Below, piece after piece: positions 42,225-51,146 of a DNA stretch of 64,000 nt. Numbering within the stretch: position 1 is the first letter of the stretch; each line of letters begins with the position of its first letter. Below the pieces are notes generated by a model. It made no database searches. It saw nothing but the letters and a program-made list of their open reading frames with translations, and was not told the DNA's origin. Source of the DNA: Mesorhizobium sp. ES1-1 (GTDB lineage Bacteria > Pseudomonadota > Alphaproteobacteria > Rhizobiales > Rhizobiaceae). The translations under genes were made by a program, and so were the position numbers. The stretch covers positions 62,001 through 126,000 of the forward strand of contig NZ_JAIUGX010000010.1 in assembly GCF_020164785.1 (NCBI RefSeq), written 5' to 3'.

Positions 42225-43154
42225 GTGGTAACCTTGGCTCTCTCTCCAAATGTTCGCAGCGCGTCGTTCATGTTGATCGCCATGGCTGGCTTCACATTCA
42301 ATGACGTTATCACGAAGTTCTCGTCGGAATCGATGAACATGGCGCAGGTCATGTTCGTCCGCGGCGCTTTCGCCTCGCTGTTTGTTGGCTTGCTTGCCTG
42401 GCGCAGCGGGGCTCTGGCTCAGTTGAATTTGATGCTGCAGCCATTGGTGGCGATACGCGTCATCGGCGAGGCAGGCGGCACGGTGACTTTCCTGGTCGCC
42501 CTCGCCCACCTGCCAATTGCCAATGTCTCTTCCGTCCTGCAGGCCTTGCCGCTGGCGGTAACGATGGGCGCCGCCCTTGTGTTCAAGGAAAAGGTCGGCT
42601 GGCGGCGCTGGTTGGCCATTGCGCTGGGATTTACCGGCGTTCTCATCATCGTACGCCCCGGCTTCGAAGGCTTCAGCATGTTTTCGCTTGCAGCGCTGGC
42701 CTCCGTGGCCTGCTGCACGGTGCGCGATCTCGCCACCAAACGGATTCCTGCCGCCATCCCGTCCCTGCTGGTCTCAACGGCAACGGCCGTCGCCATGACC
42801 GTGGTCGGCGCGATCCTGCTCGGGCCCATGGGCGGCTGGACGCCGCTCACGGGACAAGGCACGGCCCTGCTGGCGCTGGCCGCCATCCTCGTGGTCATCG
42901 GCTATCAGTTCATCATCATGGCAATGCGTACAGGCGACATCTCGTTCATCGCGCCCTTCCGCTACACCTCCCTGCTATGGTCGATCGCGCTTGGATTTCT
43001 CATCTTTGGTGACGTTCCCGACCTTGCCATGATCATCGGGGCCACGATCATCATCTGTTCCGGTCTTTACACACTCTATCGCGAACGCGTTGTTGGCCGG
43101 CGCAGGATCGTGGCTGAAAGCACTGGACCGTCCATGGCCCCGGACGGCATATAG
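42225..43154 (+). CDS. EamA/DMT family transporter
   Basis: The 309-aa protein has ten hydrophobic helices arranged as two EamA repeats. The first includes DVITKFSSESMNMAQVMFVRG and the second ends with LYTLYRERV. Proteins of the drug/metabolite transporter family move small solutes such as amino acids or S-adenosylmethionine. The initiator is GTG 42225 with no ATG nearby. It sits between moaA and mobA, but nothing in it indicates molybdopterin transport. The substrate is unknown. Confidence 0.85.
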   Translation: MVTLALSPNVRSASFMLIAMAGFTFNDVITKFSSESMNMAQVMFVRGAFASLFVGLLAWRSGALAQLNLMLQPLVAIRVIGEAGGTVTFLVALAHLPIANVSSVLQALPLAVTMGAALVFKEKVGWRRWLAIALGFTGVLIIVRPGFEGFSMFSLAALASVACCTVRDLATKRIPAAIPSLLVSTATAVAMTVVGAILLGPMGGWTPLTGQGTALLALAAILVVIGYQFIIMAMRTGDISFIAPFRYTSLLWSIALGFLIFGDVPDLAMIIGATIIICSGLYTLYRERVVGRRRIVAESTGPSMAPDGI

Positions 43155-43196
43155 GCCGCTTCGGATCCGCAAGGAGAACTGGCCGAAGGCCGTGGC

Positions 43197-43829
43197 ATGA
43201 ACAGAGACGTTGCGGGGATTATCCTGGCCGGGGGCCGATCGCGCCGGATGGGCGGCGGCGACAAGAGCCTGCTCGCGCTTGGCGGCGCAAGGTTGCTCGA
43301 CCATGTCATCGCGCGATTCGCTCCGCAGGTGGGCACGCTGGTGCTCAGCGCCAACGGCGATCCAGGGCGCTTCGCTGGCCTGTCGCTCCCGGTGCGGCCA
43401 GACACGGTTGCGGGTTTCGCCGGCCCGCTGGCCGGGGTTCTGGCTGGCCTCGACTGGGCTGCGGAAAACACCCGCTGTCCATACCTGGTCACGGCCGCCG
43501 GCGACACGCCGTTCCTGCCTGAGAACCTGGTTGAGAGGCTTATGGCGGCGACGACAGGGATTCGCGGCTCGATGGCCGTCGCTTCTTCGGGCAGCAGACA
43601 GCACCCGACCTTTGCTCTCTGGCCGCTGGACTGCCGTGACGATTTGAGGCGCTTTCTGGTCGATGAGGGCAACAAACGGGTTTCTGCCTTTATGGACCGG
43701 CGCGATTGCATCGAGGTGGATTTCCCGATCGAGGACATTTCCGGCGTGTCGTTCGATCCGTTTTTCAACATCAACACGCCGGACGATCTTGCCGAGGCGG
43801 AACGTCTGTCGCAGAGCATGATTGCATGA
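43197..43829 (+). CDS. mobA: molybdenum cofactor guanylyltransferase MobA
   Basis: MobA links GMP to molybdopterin to make the dinucleotide form used by the DMSO-reductase family. The 210-aa protein has the nucleotide-binding LAGGRSRRMGGGDK near residue 10, AGPLAGVLAGLDWA near residue 75 and AAGDTPFLPENLV with the catalytic Asp. It ends inside mobB: the ATG of mobB (43826) overlaps its TGA, so the two are translationally coupled. It is cytoplasmic. Confidence 0.9.
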   Translation: MNRDVAGIILAGGRSRRMGGGDKSLLALGGARLLDHVIARFAPQVGTLVLSANGDPGRFAGLSLPVRPDTVAGFAGPLAGVLAGLDWAAENTRCPYLVTAAGDTPFLPENLVERLMAATTGIRGSMAVASSGSRQHPTFALWPLDCRDDLRRFLVDEGNKRVSAFMDRRDCIEVDFPIEDISGVSFDPFFNINTPDDLAEAERLSQSMIA

Positions 43830-44335
43830 CTCCAAATGTCTTTGGCATCACCGGCTGGAAGAATTCCGGCAAGACGACCTTGACGGAAAAGCTGGTTGCC
43901 GAACTGGTCGGTCGTGGCTGGAAGATCTCGACGGTGAAACACGCGCATCATAACTTCGATATAGACAAACCGGGCGCCGACAGTTTTCGCCACCGGCAGG
44001 CAGGAGCCACGGAGGTTGCGATCGTGTCAGGCAATCGCTGGGCCCTCATGCACGAACTGCGCGGTGAGGAAGAGCCGTCGCTGCAAACGATATTGTCACG
44101 GCTGGCGCCCTGCGATCTGGTCCTCGTCGAAGGTTACAAGCGCGAACCTCACCGCAAGATCGAAACTCGCCGACTGGATGCCAAGGATCGGACGCCGCTT
44201 GCGGCAAGCGATCCCAACATCGTCGCCGTCGCCGCTGATTTCGAAGTGCTGGACGGTGCCCTGCCGGTGTTCGGCCTCGATGACGTCAAGTCCATAGCCG
44301 ACTTCATCGAGCACGCGACGGGGCTGGTTGCTTGA
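43826..44335 (+). CDS. mobB: molybdopterin-guanine dinucleotide biosynthesis protein MobB
   Basis: MobB is the GTP-binding partner that aids MobA in molybdenum cofactor guanylation. The 169-aa protein starts FGITGWKNSGKTTL (Walker A, residues 10-18) and has KHAHHNFDIDKPGADS near residue 39, an LVLVEGYK segment (Walker B-like) near residue 97 and a C-terminal FGLDDV motif. Coupled translation with mobA is shown by the 4-base overlap. Length is normal. Confidence 0.9.
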   Translation: MTPNVFGITGWKNSGKTTLTEKLVAELVGRGWKISTVKHAHHNFDIDKPGADSFRHRQAGATEVAIVSGNRWALMHELRGEEEPSLQTILSRLAPCDLVLVEGYKREPHRKIETRRLDAKDRTPLAASDPNIVAVAADFEVLDGALPVFGLDDVKSIADFIEHATGLVA

Positions 44336-44492
44336 GACGTAACGCAGCGGCAGAATAGCCTTGCCCGTATTTGTGGTTTTGCAGTTGCTTTTTTCTTGGA
44401 AAGAGTGGGAGTATCGCCGCAGCGGGCGATCAAAAGCACCGCCCACAGAGCCGTTTCGGAACGACGGCCGGGACCTTAAAGAGAGGATTATC

Positions 44493-45278
44493 ATGCGTAT
44501 TGCACTGCGTATCGCGCTCGCCGCTTCGGCCGCGCTGCTGACGCTCGGCGTAGCCCAGGCGCAGGAGAAGACCCTGCGGATCGGCACCGAGGGCGCCTAT
44601 CCCCCTTTCAACAACCTCACCTCCGACGGCAAGCTCGTCGGATTCGACATCGACATCGCGCAGGCACTCTGCGATCAAATGAAGGTCAAGTGCACGTTTG
44701 TCGCGCAGGATTGGGACGGCATCATTCCGGCTCTCCAAGCCGGCAAGTTCGACGCCATCGTCGCTTCGATGTCGATCACGCCGGAGCGGCAGGAGAAGGT
44801 CGACTTCTCGCACAAATACTACAATACGCCCTCGGCGCTGGCCGTGCCGAAAGACAGCACGCTTAAGGGCGTGACCAAGGAAGATCTGGCAGGCAAGACC
44901 ATCGGGGTCGCCACGACGACAACCCATTTCAACTATGCCTCAAAGACCTATACCGACAGCACCATAAAGGGGTATCCGAGCAGCCCCGAGGAGCAGGCGG
45001 ATCTTGCTAACGGACGCATCGACGCCATCGAGGACGACATCGTGGTGTTGCAGCAGTTCCTGGATTCGCCTGATGGCGCCTGCTGCAAGATTCTGGGCCA
45101 GCCGTCCCCGCAACCGGTCGAGATCTTCGGACCGGGCGCCGGCATTGCGGTGCGCAAGGGCGAGACCGACCTGGTCAATAAGCTCAATGAGGCAATCGAC
45201 GCCATCCGCGCCAATGGAAAGTACAAGGAAATCAACGACAAGTATTTCAAGTTCGACGTCTACGGCGCCGAGTCCTGA
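44493..45278 (+). CDS. polar amino acid ABC transporter substrate-binding protein
   Basis: The 261-aa precursor has a signal peptide cleaved near residue 23 (AQA). The SBP_bac_3 fold is shown by LRIGTEGAYPPFNNLTSDG, VGFDIDIAQALCDQM, the PERQEKVDFSHKYYNTPSAL region and YKEINDKYFKFDVYG at the end. These are the features of lysine/arginine/ornithine or histidine binding proteins. GAGAGGA precedes the ATG. A strong hairpin follows the stop, before the two permease genes, which would favour more receptor than permease. Confidence 0.9.
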   Translation: MRIALRIALAASAALLTLGVAQAQEKTLRIGTEGAYPPFNNLTSDGKLVGFDIDIAQALCDQMKVKCTFVAQDWDGIIPALQAGKFDAIVASMSITPERQEKVDFSHKYYNTPSALAVPKDSTLKGVTKEDLAGKTIGVATTTTHFNYASKTYTDSTIKGYPSSPEEQADLANGRIDAIEDDIVVLQQFLDSPDGACCKILGQPSPQPVEIFGPGAGIAVRKGETDLVNKLNEAIDAIRANGKYKEINDKYFKFDVYGAES

Positions 45279-45291
45279 TCGACGGTTTCGC

Positions 45292-45319
45292 GACGGCGGG
45301 GTGGTACCCCGCCGTCTTT
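45292..45319 (+). terminator. intra-operon hairpin (attenuator-like) after the binding-protein gene
   Basis: An 11-bp perfect stem (GACGGCGGGGT, 45292-45302, with ACCCCGCCGTC, 45306-45316) with a 3-base loop is followed by TTTCT. Partial termination here would give the usual excess of binding protein over permeases, and it would protect the upstream mRNA. Confidence 0.8.
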
Positions 45320-45358
45320 CTATTCATCTTGGGAACGCCGTCGGGGTAAGACCGGTCA

Positions 45359-46078
45359 ATGCCAGCACCAAGCATCTGGACACTTCTCAGTTGGGGACCT
45401 GATGGCTGGAGTGATGATATCGCATATGGGGTCGTGGTCACGATCCTGCTGGCCCTGGCGACCTTGCCGATTGGTTTGACCATCGGCTTTTTCATTGCGC
45501 TGGGAAAGCAGTCCGAAGAGCCCTCGCTGCGTCTGGCCGCCAACATCTACACAACGGTTTTTCGCGGCCTGCCGGAACTGGTGACACTGTTCCTGTTCTT
45601 TTTCGGCATGCCGATCCTGCTACAGCACCTGGTCCGCTTTTTCCGCCCCGACGCGACAATCGACGTCAACGGCTTCGTCGCCGGCATGATCGTGCTTGCG
45701 CTGATCTTTTCGTCCTACGCGAGCGAGGTATTCCTGTCGGCCTTCAGGGCCATACCAAAGGGCCAGTATGAGGGCGGCTATGCAATCGGCCTTTCCAACT
45801 GGCTGACCATGCGCAAGGTGATCTTGCCGCAACTGCTCCGCATCGCCTTCCCCGGTCTTGAGAACTGCTGGCTCAGCCTGCTCAAAGACACATCGCTTGT
45901 GTCAGTCGTCGGTCTCGCCGAGACGCTGCGCAATGCCGGTGTCGCGGCGCGGGTCACCAAGCACTCGTTTCTGTTCTACAGCGTGGCCGCCCTGGTCTTT
46001 CTTGGCCTGGCCGTCCTGTCTTCCTTTGCCACCAACGCCATTCTCCGTTCGCTCGGACGGCGCGAGGCGCAGCGATGA
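45359..46078 (+). CDS. polar amino acid ABC transporter permease (HisQ-like)
   Basis: The 239-aa membrane protein has about five hydrophobic helices and the HisM/HisQ fold: VVVTILLALATLPIGL, TTVFRGLPELVTLFLFFFG (the R-G-x-P-E-L motif), and EGGYAIGLSNWLTMRKVILPQLLR (the EAA loop coupling to the ATPase). It forms a heterodimeric pore with the next gene, with which it overlaps by 4 bases (ATGA). No ATPase gene follows. Confidence 0.9.
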   Translation: MPAPSIWTLLSWGPDGWSDDIAYGVVVTILLALATLPIGLTIGFFIALGKQSEEPSLRLAANIYTTVFRGLPELVTLFLFFFGMPILLQHLVRFFRPDATIDVNGFVAGMIVLALIFSSYASEVFLSAFRAIPKGQYEGGYAIGLSNWLTMRKVILPQLLRIAFPGLENCWLSLLKDTSLVSVVGLAETLRNAGVAARVTKHSFLFYSVAALVFLGLAVLSSFATNAILRSLGRREAQR

Positions 46079-46944
46079 GCGTGACGGCCATCAGCGTCGA
46101 ACGGCCGCCGGCACAAGCGCGCGGCTGGCCGCGTCGGCGCATTGTCGGCTACGCGCTGGTCTGCCTGTGGATAGGCTTCGCTCTGGGAATCGCTGCCTAC
46201 CTCTTTTTTGCCTGGAACGCCGAGTTCTTCGCCAAGTACGCGCCGGCCTATCTGCGGGGACTGGGCGTTACCCTTTCGCTGGTGGGCATCTCGATGGTGC
46301 TTGGAGCCGCCCTGTCAATCCCGGTAGCCTATGGCCGCATGTCGAGGAACCGCGTCCTTTCGGGTCTTGCCTATTGCTACGTCTATTTCTTCCGCGGGAC
46401 GCCGCTGCTGGTCCAGACGTTCCTGGTGTATTACGGGCTGGGGTCCTTCCGCCCTCAACTCTCGGAGTTCGGGCTGTATCTACCGGTCATCAATGATGGG
46501 CTGACTTTCGCCCGGTTCACGCTCTGGGATTTCTTCAAGGACGCTTTCAATTGTGGCGTCTTCGCCTTCGCGCTCAACACCGCGGCGTATCAGGCGGAGA
46601 TCCTGCGCGGCGCCATCGAGAGCGTGCCGAGAGGCCAATGGGAAGGAGCCGCCTCGCTTGGCCTGCACAAATTGCAAACGCTGCGCAAAATCATCCTGCC
46701 GCAGGCCCTCATCGTCGCCTTGCGGCCCTATGGCAACGAGCTGATCCTGATGATCAAGGCTTCGGCTATCGTTGCCATCATCACTGTCTACGACTTGATG
46801 GGCAATGCGAAACTCGCCTTCGCCAATTCCTTCGACATCCAGGCCTATATCTGGGTCGCTCTTGTTTATCTGGTGATCGTCGAAATCCTGCGCCATGGCG
46901 TCGAGTGGATCGAGCGAAGAATCACCATCCACCTCAAACGCTGA
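46075..46944 (+). CDS. polar amino acid ABC transporter permease (HisM-like)
   Basis: This 289-aa protein has a long N-terminal cytoplasmic and first-helix region, then the HisM fold: GVTLSLVGISMVLGAALSIP, FFRGTPLLVQTFLVYYG and the EAA loop GQWEGAASLGLHKLQTLRKI. It pairs with the HisQ-like permease. Expected downstream is an ATP-binding gene, but the next gene is a dehydrogenase, so an ATPase must come from another locus. The start overlaps the preceding stop (ATGA at 46075-46078). Confidence 0.9.
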   Translation: MSVTAISVERPPAQARGWPRRRIVGYALVCLWIGFALGIAAYLFFAWNAEFFAKYAPAYLRGLGVTLSLVGISMVLGAALSIPVAYGRMSRNRVLSGLAYCYVYFFRGTPLLVQTFLVYYGLGSFRPQLSEFGLYLPVINDGLTFARFTLWDFFKDAFNCGVFAFALNTAAYQAEILRGAIESVPRGQWEGAASLGLHKLQTLRKIILPQALIVALRPYGNELILMIKASAIVAIITVYDLMGNAKLAFANSFDIQAYIWVALVYLVIVEILRHGVEWIERRITIHLKR

Positions 46945-47054
46945 TCGAGCCGGTGGGGCTGCGACAGCCTAGCAAGCTGACGGCGTCTTGACGTATTGGC
47001 CGCAGAGCCTAGAGCTTGCGGGACAAATCCGGTTTCCAACTGAAGGGCAAGTTC

Positions 47055-47924
47055 ATGGCATCTGTGGCGTTTCTCGGTCTTGGCGTTATGGGCTATCCAA
47101 TGGCCGGCCATCTGAAGAACAAGGGCGGCCATGTCGTCACCGTCTACAATCGCACCAGGGCGAAGGCCGAGCAGTGGGTCGCACAACATGGCGGCGCTCT
47201 TGCCGTGACGCCTGCTGAGGCCGTCAAGGGCAAGGATTTCGTGTTTTCCTGCGTCGGCAATGATGATGATCTGCGCTCGGTGACGACTGGCCCCCAGGGC
47301 GCTTTCGACTCGATGGAAAAGGGGGCCGTCTTCATAGACAACACCACCGCCTCGGCCGAAGTCGCGCGCGAACTGGCGGCGGCGGCAGACGGGAGAGGGT
47401 TTTCCTTCCTCGACGCTCCGGTCTCCGGTGGGCAGGCGGGCGCCGAGAACGGCGTGCTGACGGTGATGGTCGGTGGCGAACAGGATGCCTTCGACAAGGC
47501 GAAACCCGTCATCGATTCCTTTGCCCGCATGGTCGGGTTGATGGGCTCATCGGGCGCTGGCCAGCTCACCAAGATGATCAACCAGATCTGCATCGCCGGG
47601 TTGGTACAGGGACTGTCCGAAGGCATCCATTTCGGCAAGAAGGCCGGCCTCGACATCGAGAAGGTGATCGAAGTCATCTCCAAGGGCGCGGCGGGTTCCT
47701 GGCAGATGGAGAACCGCCACAAGACGATGAACGCCGGCAAATATGATTTCGGCTTCGCCGTCGACTGGATGCGCAAGGATCTTGGCATCTGCCTGACCGA
47801 GGCCGACCGTAACGGCGCCAGCCTGCCGGTGACCGCGCTTGTCGATCAGTTCTACAAGGATGTGCAGGCAATGGGCGGCAGGCGGTGGGATACGTCTTCG
47901 CTCCTGGCGCGGTTGGAGAAGTAG
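47055..47924 (+). CDS. NAD(P)-dependent beta-hydroxyacid dehydrogenase (3-hydroxyisobutyrate dehydrogenase family)
   Basis: The 289-aa protein has an N-terminal Rossmann domain starting FLGLGVMGYPMAGHL with V-T-V-Y-N-R after strand 2, the substrate motif DAPVSGGQAGAENG near residue 121, and the catalytic lysine in GAGQLTKMINQ near residue 170. A C-terminal all-helical dimerisation domain follows. Family members reduce or oxidise 3-hydroxyacids such as 3-hydroxyisobutyrate, tartronate semialdehyde or GLYR substrates. The sequence near NAD does not settle NAD versus NADP. AAGGG lies before the ATG. Confidence 0.9.
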   Translation: MASVAFLGLGVMGYPMAGHLKNKGGHVVTVYNRTRAKAEQWVAQHGGALAVTPAEAVKGKDFVFSCVGNDDDLRSVTTGPQGAFDSMEKGAVFIDNTTASAEVARELAAAADGRGFSFLDAPVSGGQAGAENGVLTVMVGGEQDAFDKAKPVIDSFARMVGLMGSSGAGQLTKMINQICIAGLVQGLSEGIHFGKKAGLDIEKVIEVISKGAAGSWQMENRHKTMNAGKYDFGFAVDWMRKDLGICLTEADRNGASLPVTALVDQFYKDVQAMGGRRWDTSSLLARLEK

Positions 47925-48002
47925 GTTTTCGGTGCGGCGGCACCTGTGCGGCGGGTTCAATGCCGAACGGGTCCCGGCTGTCGGCTGTAAAGGGTGCCCT
48001 TC

Positions 48003-48566
48003 ATGAACCTTCGGCGGAACTCGACGCTGGCGCTGGCGGCCGCCCTCTGTCTTGTCGCCGGCAGCGCCTCGGCTGAAACAGCACGCAATTTCTGGAAGGA
48101 TCTGCGCCCCGCGACACAGTCTGCCGCGGAGAACGCCGGCTTGCCGATGATCGCGGCCAATCTGCCTGACCACGGCGAGACGCTGTCTCTCAATCTCGGG
48201 GACAAGACGGTCCAGTTGGCCGGCTATGCTTTGCCCGTCGATCGCGATGGCGATCTCGTCTACCAGTTCCTGCTGGTACCGTGGAACGGCGCCTGCAGCC
48301 ACATGCCGACGCCGCCGCTCAACCAGATCGTTCTGGTGACGCCGGCCCGCCCCTACAAACTATCCGCAGCCTACCAGCCTGTCGCTGTGACGGGCACCCT
48401 GAAGCCGGGTATCGAGACAAGCCAGTTGTTTATCCTGGACGGCGTCAGCGTCATCCGCTCCGGCTACACGATGCGCAAGGCCGAAGTGGTGGAGGTCGAG
48501 AGCGTGCCGGACACGGTGACTTTGCCGGCCAATTCGCCTTGGACTTTTCTCAACAAGAAGAACTGA
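48003..48566 (+). CDS. DUF3299 domain protein, exported
   Basis: The 187-aa precursor has a signal peptide cleaved near residue 24 (ASA). The DUF3299 core includes VQLAGYALPVDRDGDLVYQF and LVPWNGACSHMPTPPLNQ with a conserved cysteine and histidine pair, and a C-terminal beta-rich part. It is expected in the periplasm. Function is unknown, though DUF3299 genes often accompany ABC transporters. AAAGGG lies about 9 bases before the ATG at 48003; a GTG at 47994 is possible. It converges on the Lrp gene with 4 bases between. Confidence 0.85.
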   Translation: MNLRRNSTLALAAALCLVAGSASAETARNFWKDLRPATQSAAENAGLPMIAANLPDHGETLSLNLGDKTVQLAGYALPVDRDGDLVYQFLLVPWNGACSHMPTPPLNQIVLVTPARPYKLSAAYQPVAVTGTLKPGIETSQLFILDGVSVIRSGYTMRKAEVVEVESVPDTVTLPANSPWTFLNKKN

Positions 48567-48570
48567 ACGC

Positions 48571-49062
48571 CTAGGCTGCGTTGGCACCCGATTCCTTGTC
48601 GAGCACCATATAGTCGAGTGGGATTTCGGTCGTGTATTTGATCTGCTCCATGGCGAATGACGACGACACGTCGCGAATTTCTATTTTGGCGATCAGCCGT
48701 TTGTAGAACGCGTCGTAGGCAGCGATGTCAGGCACCACCACGCGCAGAAGGTAGTCGACATCTCCGCTCATGCGGTAGAACTCGACCACCTCAGGAAATT
48801 CCTGGATAACCTCGGAAAACCGGCGCAGCCATTCGTGACTGTGCGAATTGGTACGGATCGACACGAAGACGGTGACGCGCACATTGACCTTCTCATGGTC
48901 GAGAATGGCGACGCGCCGCTTGATGACGCCCTCTTCCTCGAGCTTCTGGATACGCCGCCAGCACGGTGTCGTCGACAATCCGACTTTCTTGGCGACATCG
49001 GCCACCGCAAGCGTCGCGTCCTCCTGCAGAAGGCGGAGAATCTTTCTATCAAGCCGGTCCAT
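48571..49062 (-). CDS. Lrp/AsnC family transcriptional regulator
   Basis: The 163-aa protein has an N-terminal winged helix-turn-helix (MDRLDRKILRLLQEDATL and VGLSTTPCWRRIQKLEEEG) and a C-terminal RAM ligand-binding domain (VDYLLRVVVPDIAAYDAF). It is likely a global or local amino-acid-responsive regulator. Its length is normal. It is a single-gene unit. The nearby amino acid transporter or dehydrogenase could be targets, but no binding site was identified. Confidence 0.9.
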   Translation of the reverse strand: MDRLDRKILRLLQEDATLAVADVAKKVGLSTTPCWRRIQKLEEEGVIKRRVAILDHEKVNVRVTVFVSIRTNSHSHEWLRRFSEVIQEFPEVVEFYRMSGDVDYLLRVVVPDIAAYDAFYKRLIAKIEIRDVSSSFAMEQIKYTTEIPLDYMVLDKESGANAA

Positions 49063-49170
49063 TGCAAGCCCTCAAGGGAATAGATTGGCTATAATCCGCT
49101 TAACTGCGGCCTTTGCCAAGAAAGAAATTCTGCCGATCGCGGGAAAAGCGAGTGATTTCTTGCTGAAAGC

Positions 49171-49788
49171 TCAACCGAGGCGACAGCGGATTTCCGACTG
49201 AAGGAAAGGCAGCAAATCCGTTTCGAACCACGGATTCTTCTTCAGCCAGCCGGTGTTGCGCCACGATGGATGAGGTAATGGCAGCACTTTTGGCCCAGTC
49301 GACTTCTCCCATATGGCGCGCCAGTCCATGACCGTCTCGGTCAGCGAGGCCCGGCGCATGGCCCCCATGTGCCAGGACTGCGCATAAATGCCGATCGTCA
49401 GCACGAGGTCGATTTGTGGCATAAGGGCCATCAAAGGAGCGCGCCATGCCGGCGCGCATTCGGGTCTCGGTGGCAAGTCGCCGCCCTTGGCGTCCTGGCC
49501 GGGAAAACAGAAGCCCATCGGCACGATGGCGAATTTCTCGGTGTCGTAGAATTCGTCGTTCGTCACGCCAAGCCAGCTTCGCAGGCGGTCTCCCGAAGCG
49601 TCCGTGAACGGCATGCCGGTGATATGGACCTTAGTTCCCGGCGCCTGGCCGGCGATCAGGATCCTGGCGGTCGACGACGGCCCTAGAACCGGCCGTGGCT
49701 CGTGCGGCAGCGGCTTGACCGCAGGAGTTTCGGCGCAGATGCGGCAAGCGCGTGCCCGTGCCGCCAAGGCGTCAAGTTCAGCGCTCAA
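49171..49788 (-). CDS. uracil-DNA glycosylase family protein
   Basis: The 205-aa protein has motif A AGQAPGTKVHITGMPFTDASG near residue 46 and motif B LPHPSWRN near residue 172, the catalytic signature of the UDG superfamily. Only two N-terminal cysteines (CRIC) are present, so the four-cysteine iron-sulfur cluster of families 4 and 5 is not complete by eye. It removes uracil or other damaged bases from DNA, or is a relative of unknown specificity. Its start overlaps the glutathione S-transferase stop by 4 bases, forming a two-gene operon. Confidence 0.85.
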   Translation of the reverse strand: MSAELDALAARARACRICAETPAVKPLPHEPRPVLGPSSTARILIAGQAPGTKVHITGMPFTDASGDRLRSWLGVTNDEFYDTEKFAIVPMGFCFPGQDAKGGDLPPRPECAPAWRAPLMALMPQIDLVLTIGIYAQSWHMGAMRRASLTETVMDWRAIWEKSTGPKVLPLPHPSWRNTGWLKKNPWFETDLLPFLQSEIRCRLG

Positions 49789-50396
49789 GCGGCGGCGCTA
49801 GGGCGACTGGAAACCGCATGGTGCCAGCGCAACACATGGGTGAAGTCTTCCGGCACCTTGATGCGAGCGGGCTTCATAAAGTCGATGGCAATCAGACCGG
49901 TGATATCGGCAATGGTGTAATCATCGCCAGCAATGAAATCCCGGTTCGCCAGTTCGCCGTCAAGCATCTTGAGGAATTCCAGTGCCTTTGGCTTGTTGGC
50001 CTCGCCCCACTCGGGAATCTGCGGGATTTCCCACTCCTTCATCGCCGGATGGATGTGACGGAAGGCCTGGGCAACGCAATTCAACAGGTTGAACTCCATC
50101 CGCCGCTGCCACATCTCCACCCGCGCTTTGCCAATCGCGCCACGGCCGAACAGCGCGGGCTCGGGGTGCAGTTCCTCGAAGTAACGGCAGATGGCGACGG
50201 ATTCAGTGATCACGGTGCCGTCGTCGAGTTCCAGAACCGGCAGGCGCTGGAGCGCGTTTCGCGAGCTGACTTCCTGCTTTTTGTGCTCCATGGCGCCCAT
50301 GTCGACAGGCACCAACGGAACCTCGATCCGCTTCTCGGCGAGAAAGACTCGGACGCGCCTTGGATTGGGCGCGCGGCCGCCGTCGAACAGTTTCAT
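49785..50396 (-). CDS. glutathione S-transferase family protein
   Basis: The 203-aa protein has an N-terminal thioredoxin-like domain with RLPVLELDDGTVITESVAICRY, containing the conserved cis-proline and glutathione-binding E-S, and an all-helical C-terminal domain with DYTIADITGLIAID (the N-capping box and hydrophobic staple). It conjugates or uses glutathione in the cytoplasm. It is the first gene of an operon with the UDG-family gene. The exact class is not clear from sequence alone. Confidence 0.9.
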   Translation of the reverse strand: MKLFDGGRAPNPRRVRVFLAEKRIEVPLVPVDMGAMEHKKQEVSSRNALQRLPVLELDDGTVITESVAICRYFEELHPEPALFGRGAIGKARVEMWQRRMEFNLLNCVAQAFRHIHPAMKEWEIPQIPEWGEANKPKALEFLKMLDGELANRDFIAGDDYTIADITGLIAIDFMKPARIKVPEDFTHVLRWHHAVSSRPSAAA

Positions 50397-50447
50397 CTGA
50401 TCCTCCCTATCTCGGCGCGACTATACGGTCGAACCTATCTGCGAGCA

Positions 50448-51071
50448 TCACCAGAATCGAAAGACATCGCGCAAGATGTCACCCCACTGCGCCAGTGAAC
50501 CGCGTTGTCTTTCGGTGATCGCGGCCGGATGGCTGTCACGCCAATCGCGCGGCCGGTCGAACGTGCCCGCCCATATGCCGGCCTTTGCGGCACGAGCGCG
50601 AGCCTCCTCCTTCTCGAAATCTCCGTAAGCGACTGCCCAGCCCGCTTCGACCTGGGCGCGATTCAGGTTGTTTCCGTCGGCGGCGGTGCAGTCGCCAAGC
50701 AGTCGGCCATAGCGGTCGCGCCGCCACCCTGTACAGGACACAGGCCCTCCGGCGATGAGGCGCACCAGCGAAAGCCGTGCCAGCGTTCCGCATGCATAGT
50801 CGGCGCCATTACGGCGGCAGGCCTGCGTGTATTCCGGCGCATCGATGCCCCGCATGCGGATGCGTTCGCCGCCAAGCCTGATGGAATCACCATCGTTGAC
50901 GAAAGCCACGCCCGCGGTCCTGCGCGTTTGTGCCTGGTCAAGGCGTGCGGCAACCAGGATCAGCAGTCCAAGAATGACGATTGTTAATCCGTAGTCCGCC
51001 AGCCGGCGCCACATTGTTGGAGGTGCCGCGGCATATTGACGGCGCGGCCTCGAGCGCCATGAGCGGGTCAT
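50448..51071 (-). CDS. thermonuclease-family (SNase-like) protein, membrane-anchored
   Basis: The 207-aa protein has an N-terminal signal anchor (about residues 24-44) and an SNase-like OB-fold domain with VNDGDSIRLGGERIRMRGIDAPE, DRYGRLLGDC (second catalytic segment) and a VEAGWAVAYGDFEKEEARARAAKAGIW helix, described by its key E, A-R and W residues. Ca-dependent staphylococcal nuclease relatives cleave DNA and RNA; the catalytic Asp and Arg residues are present. It probably acts in the periplasm while tethered to the inner membrane. It is divergent from the histidine kinase gene. Confidence 0.85.
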   Translation of the reverse strand: MTRSWRSRPRRQYAAAPPTMWRRLADYGLTIVILGLLILVAARLDQAQTRRTAGVAFVNDGDSIRLGGERIRMRGIDAPEYTQACRRNGADYACGTLARLSLVRLIAGGPVSCTGWRRDRYGRLLGDCTAADGNNLNRAQVEAGWAVAYGDFEKEEARARAAKAGIWAGTFDRPRDWRDSHPAAITERQRGSLAQWGDILRDVFRFW

Positions 51072-51146
51072 ATGGCAAACGGTTGGTTAATCATTCGAAC
51101 GTAGCTTAACAAATAGGAACCGCTGCTCGCATAAACCGAAGTTTTC

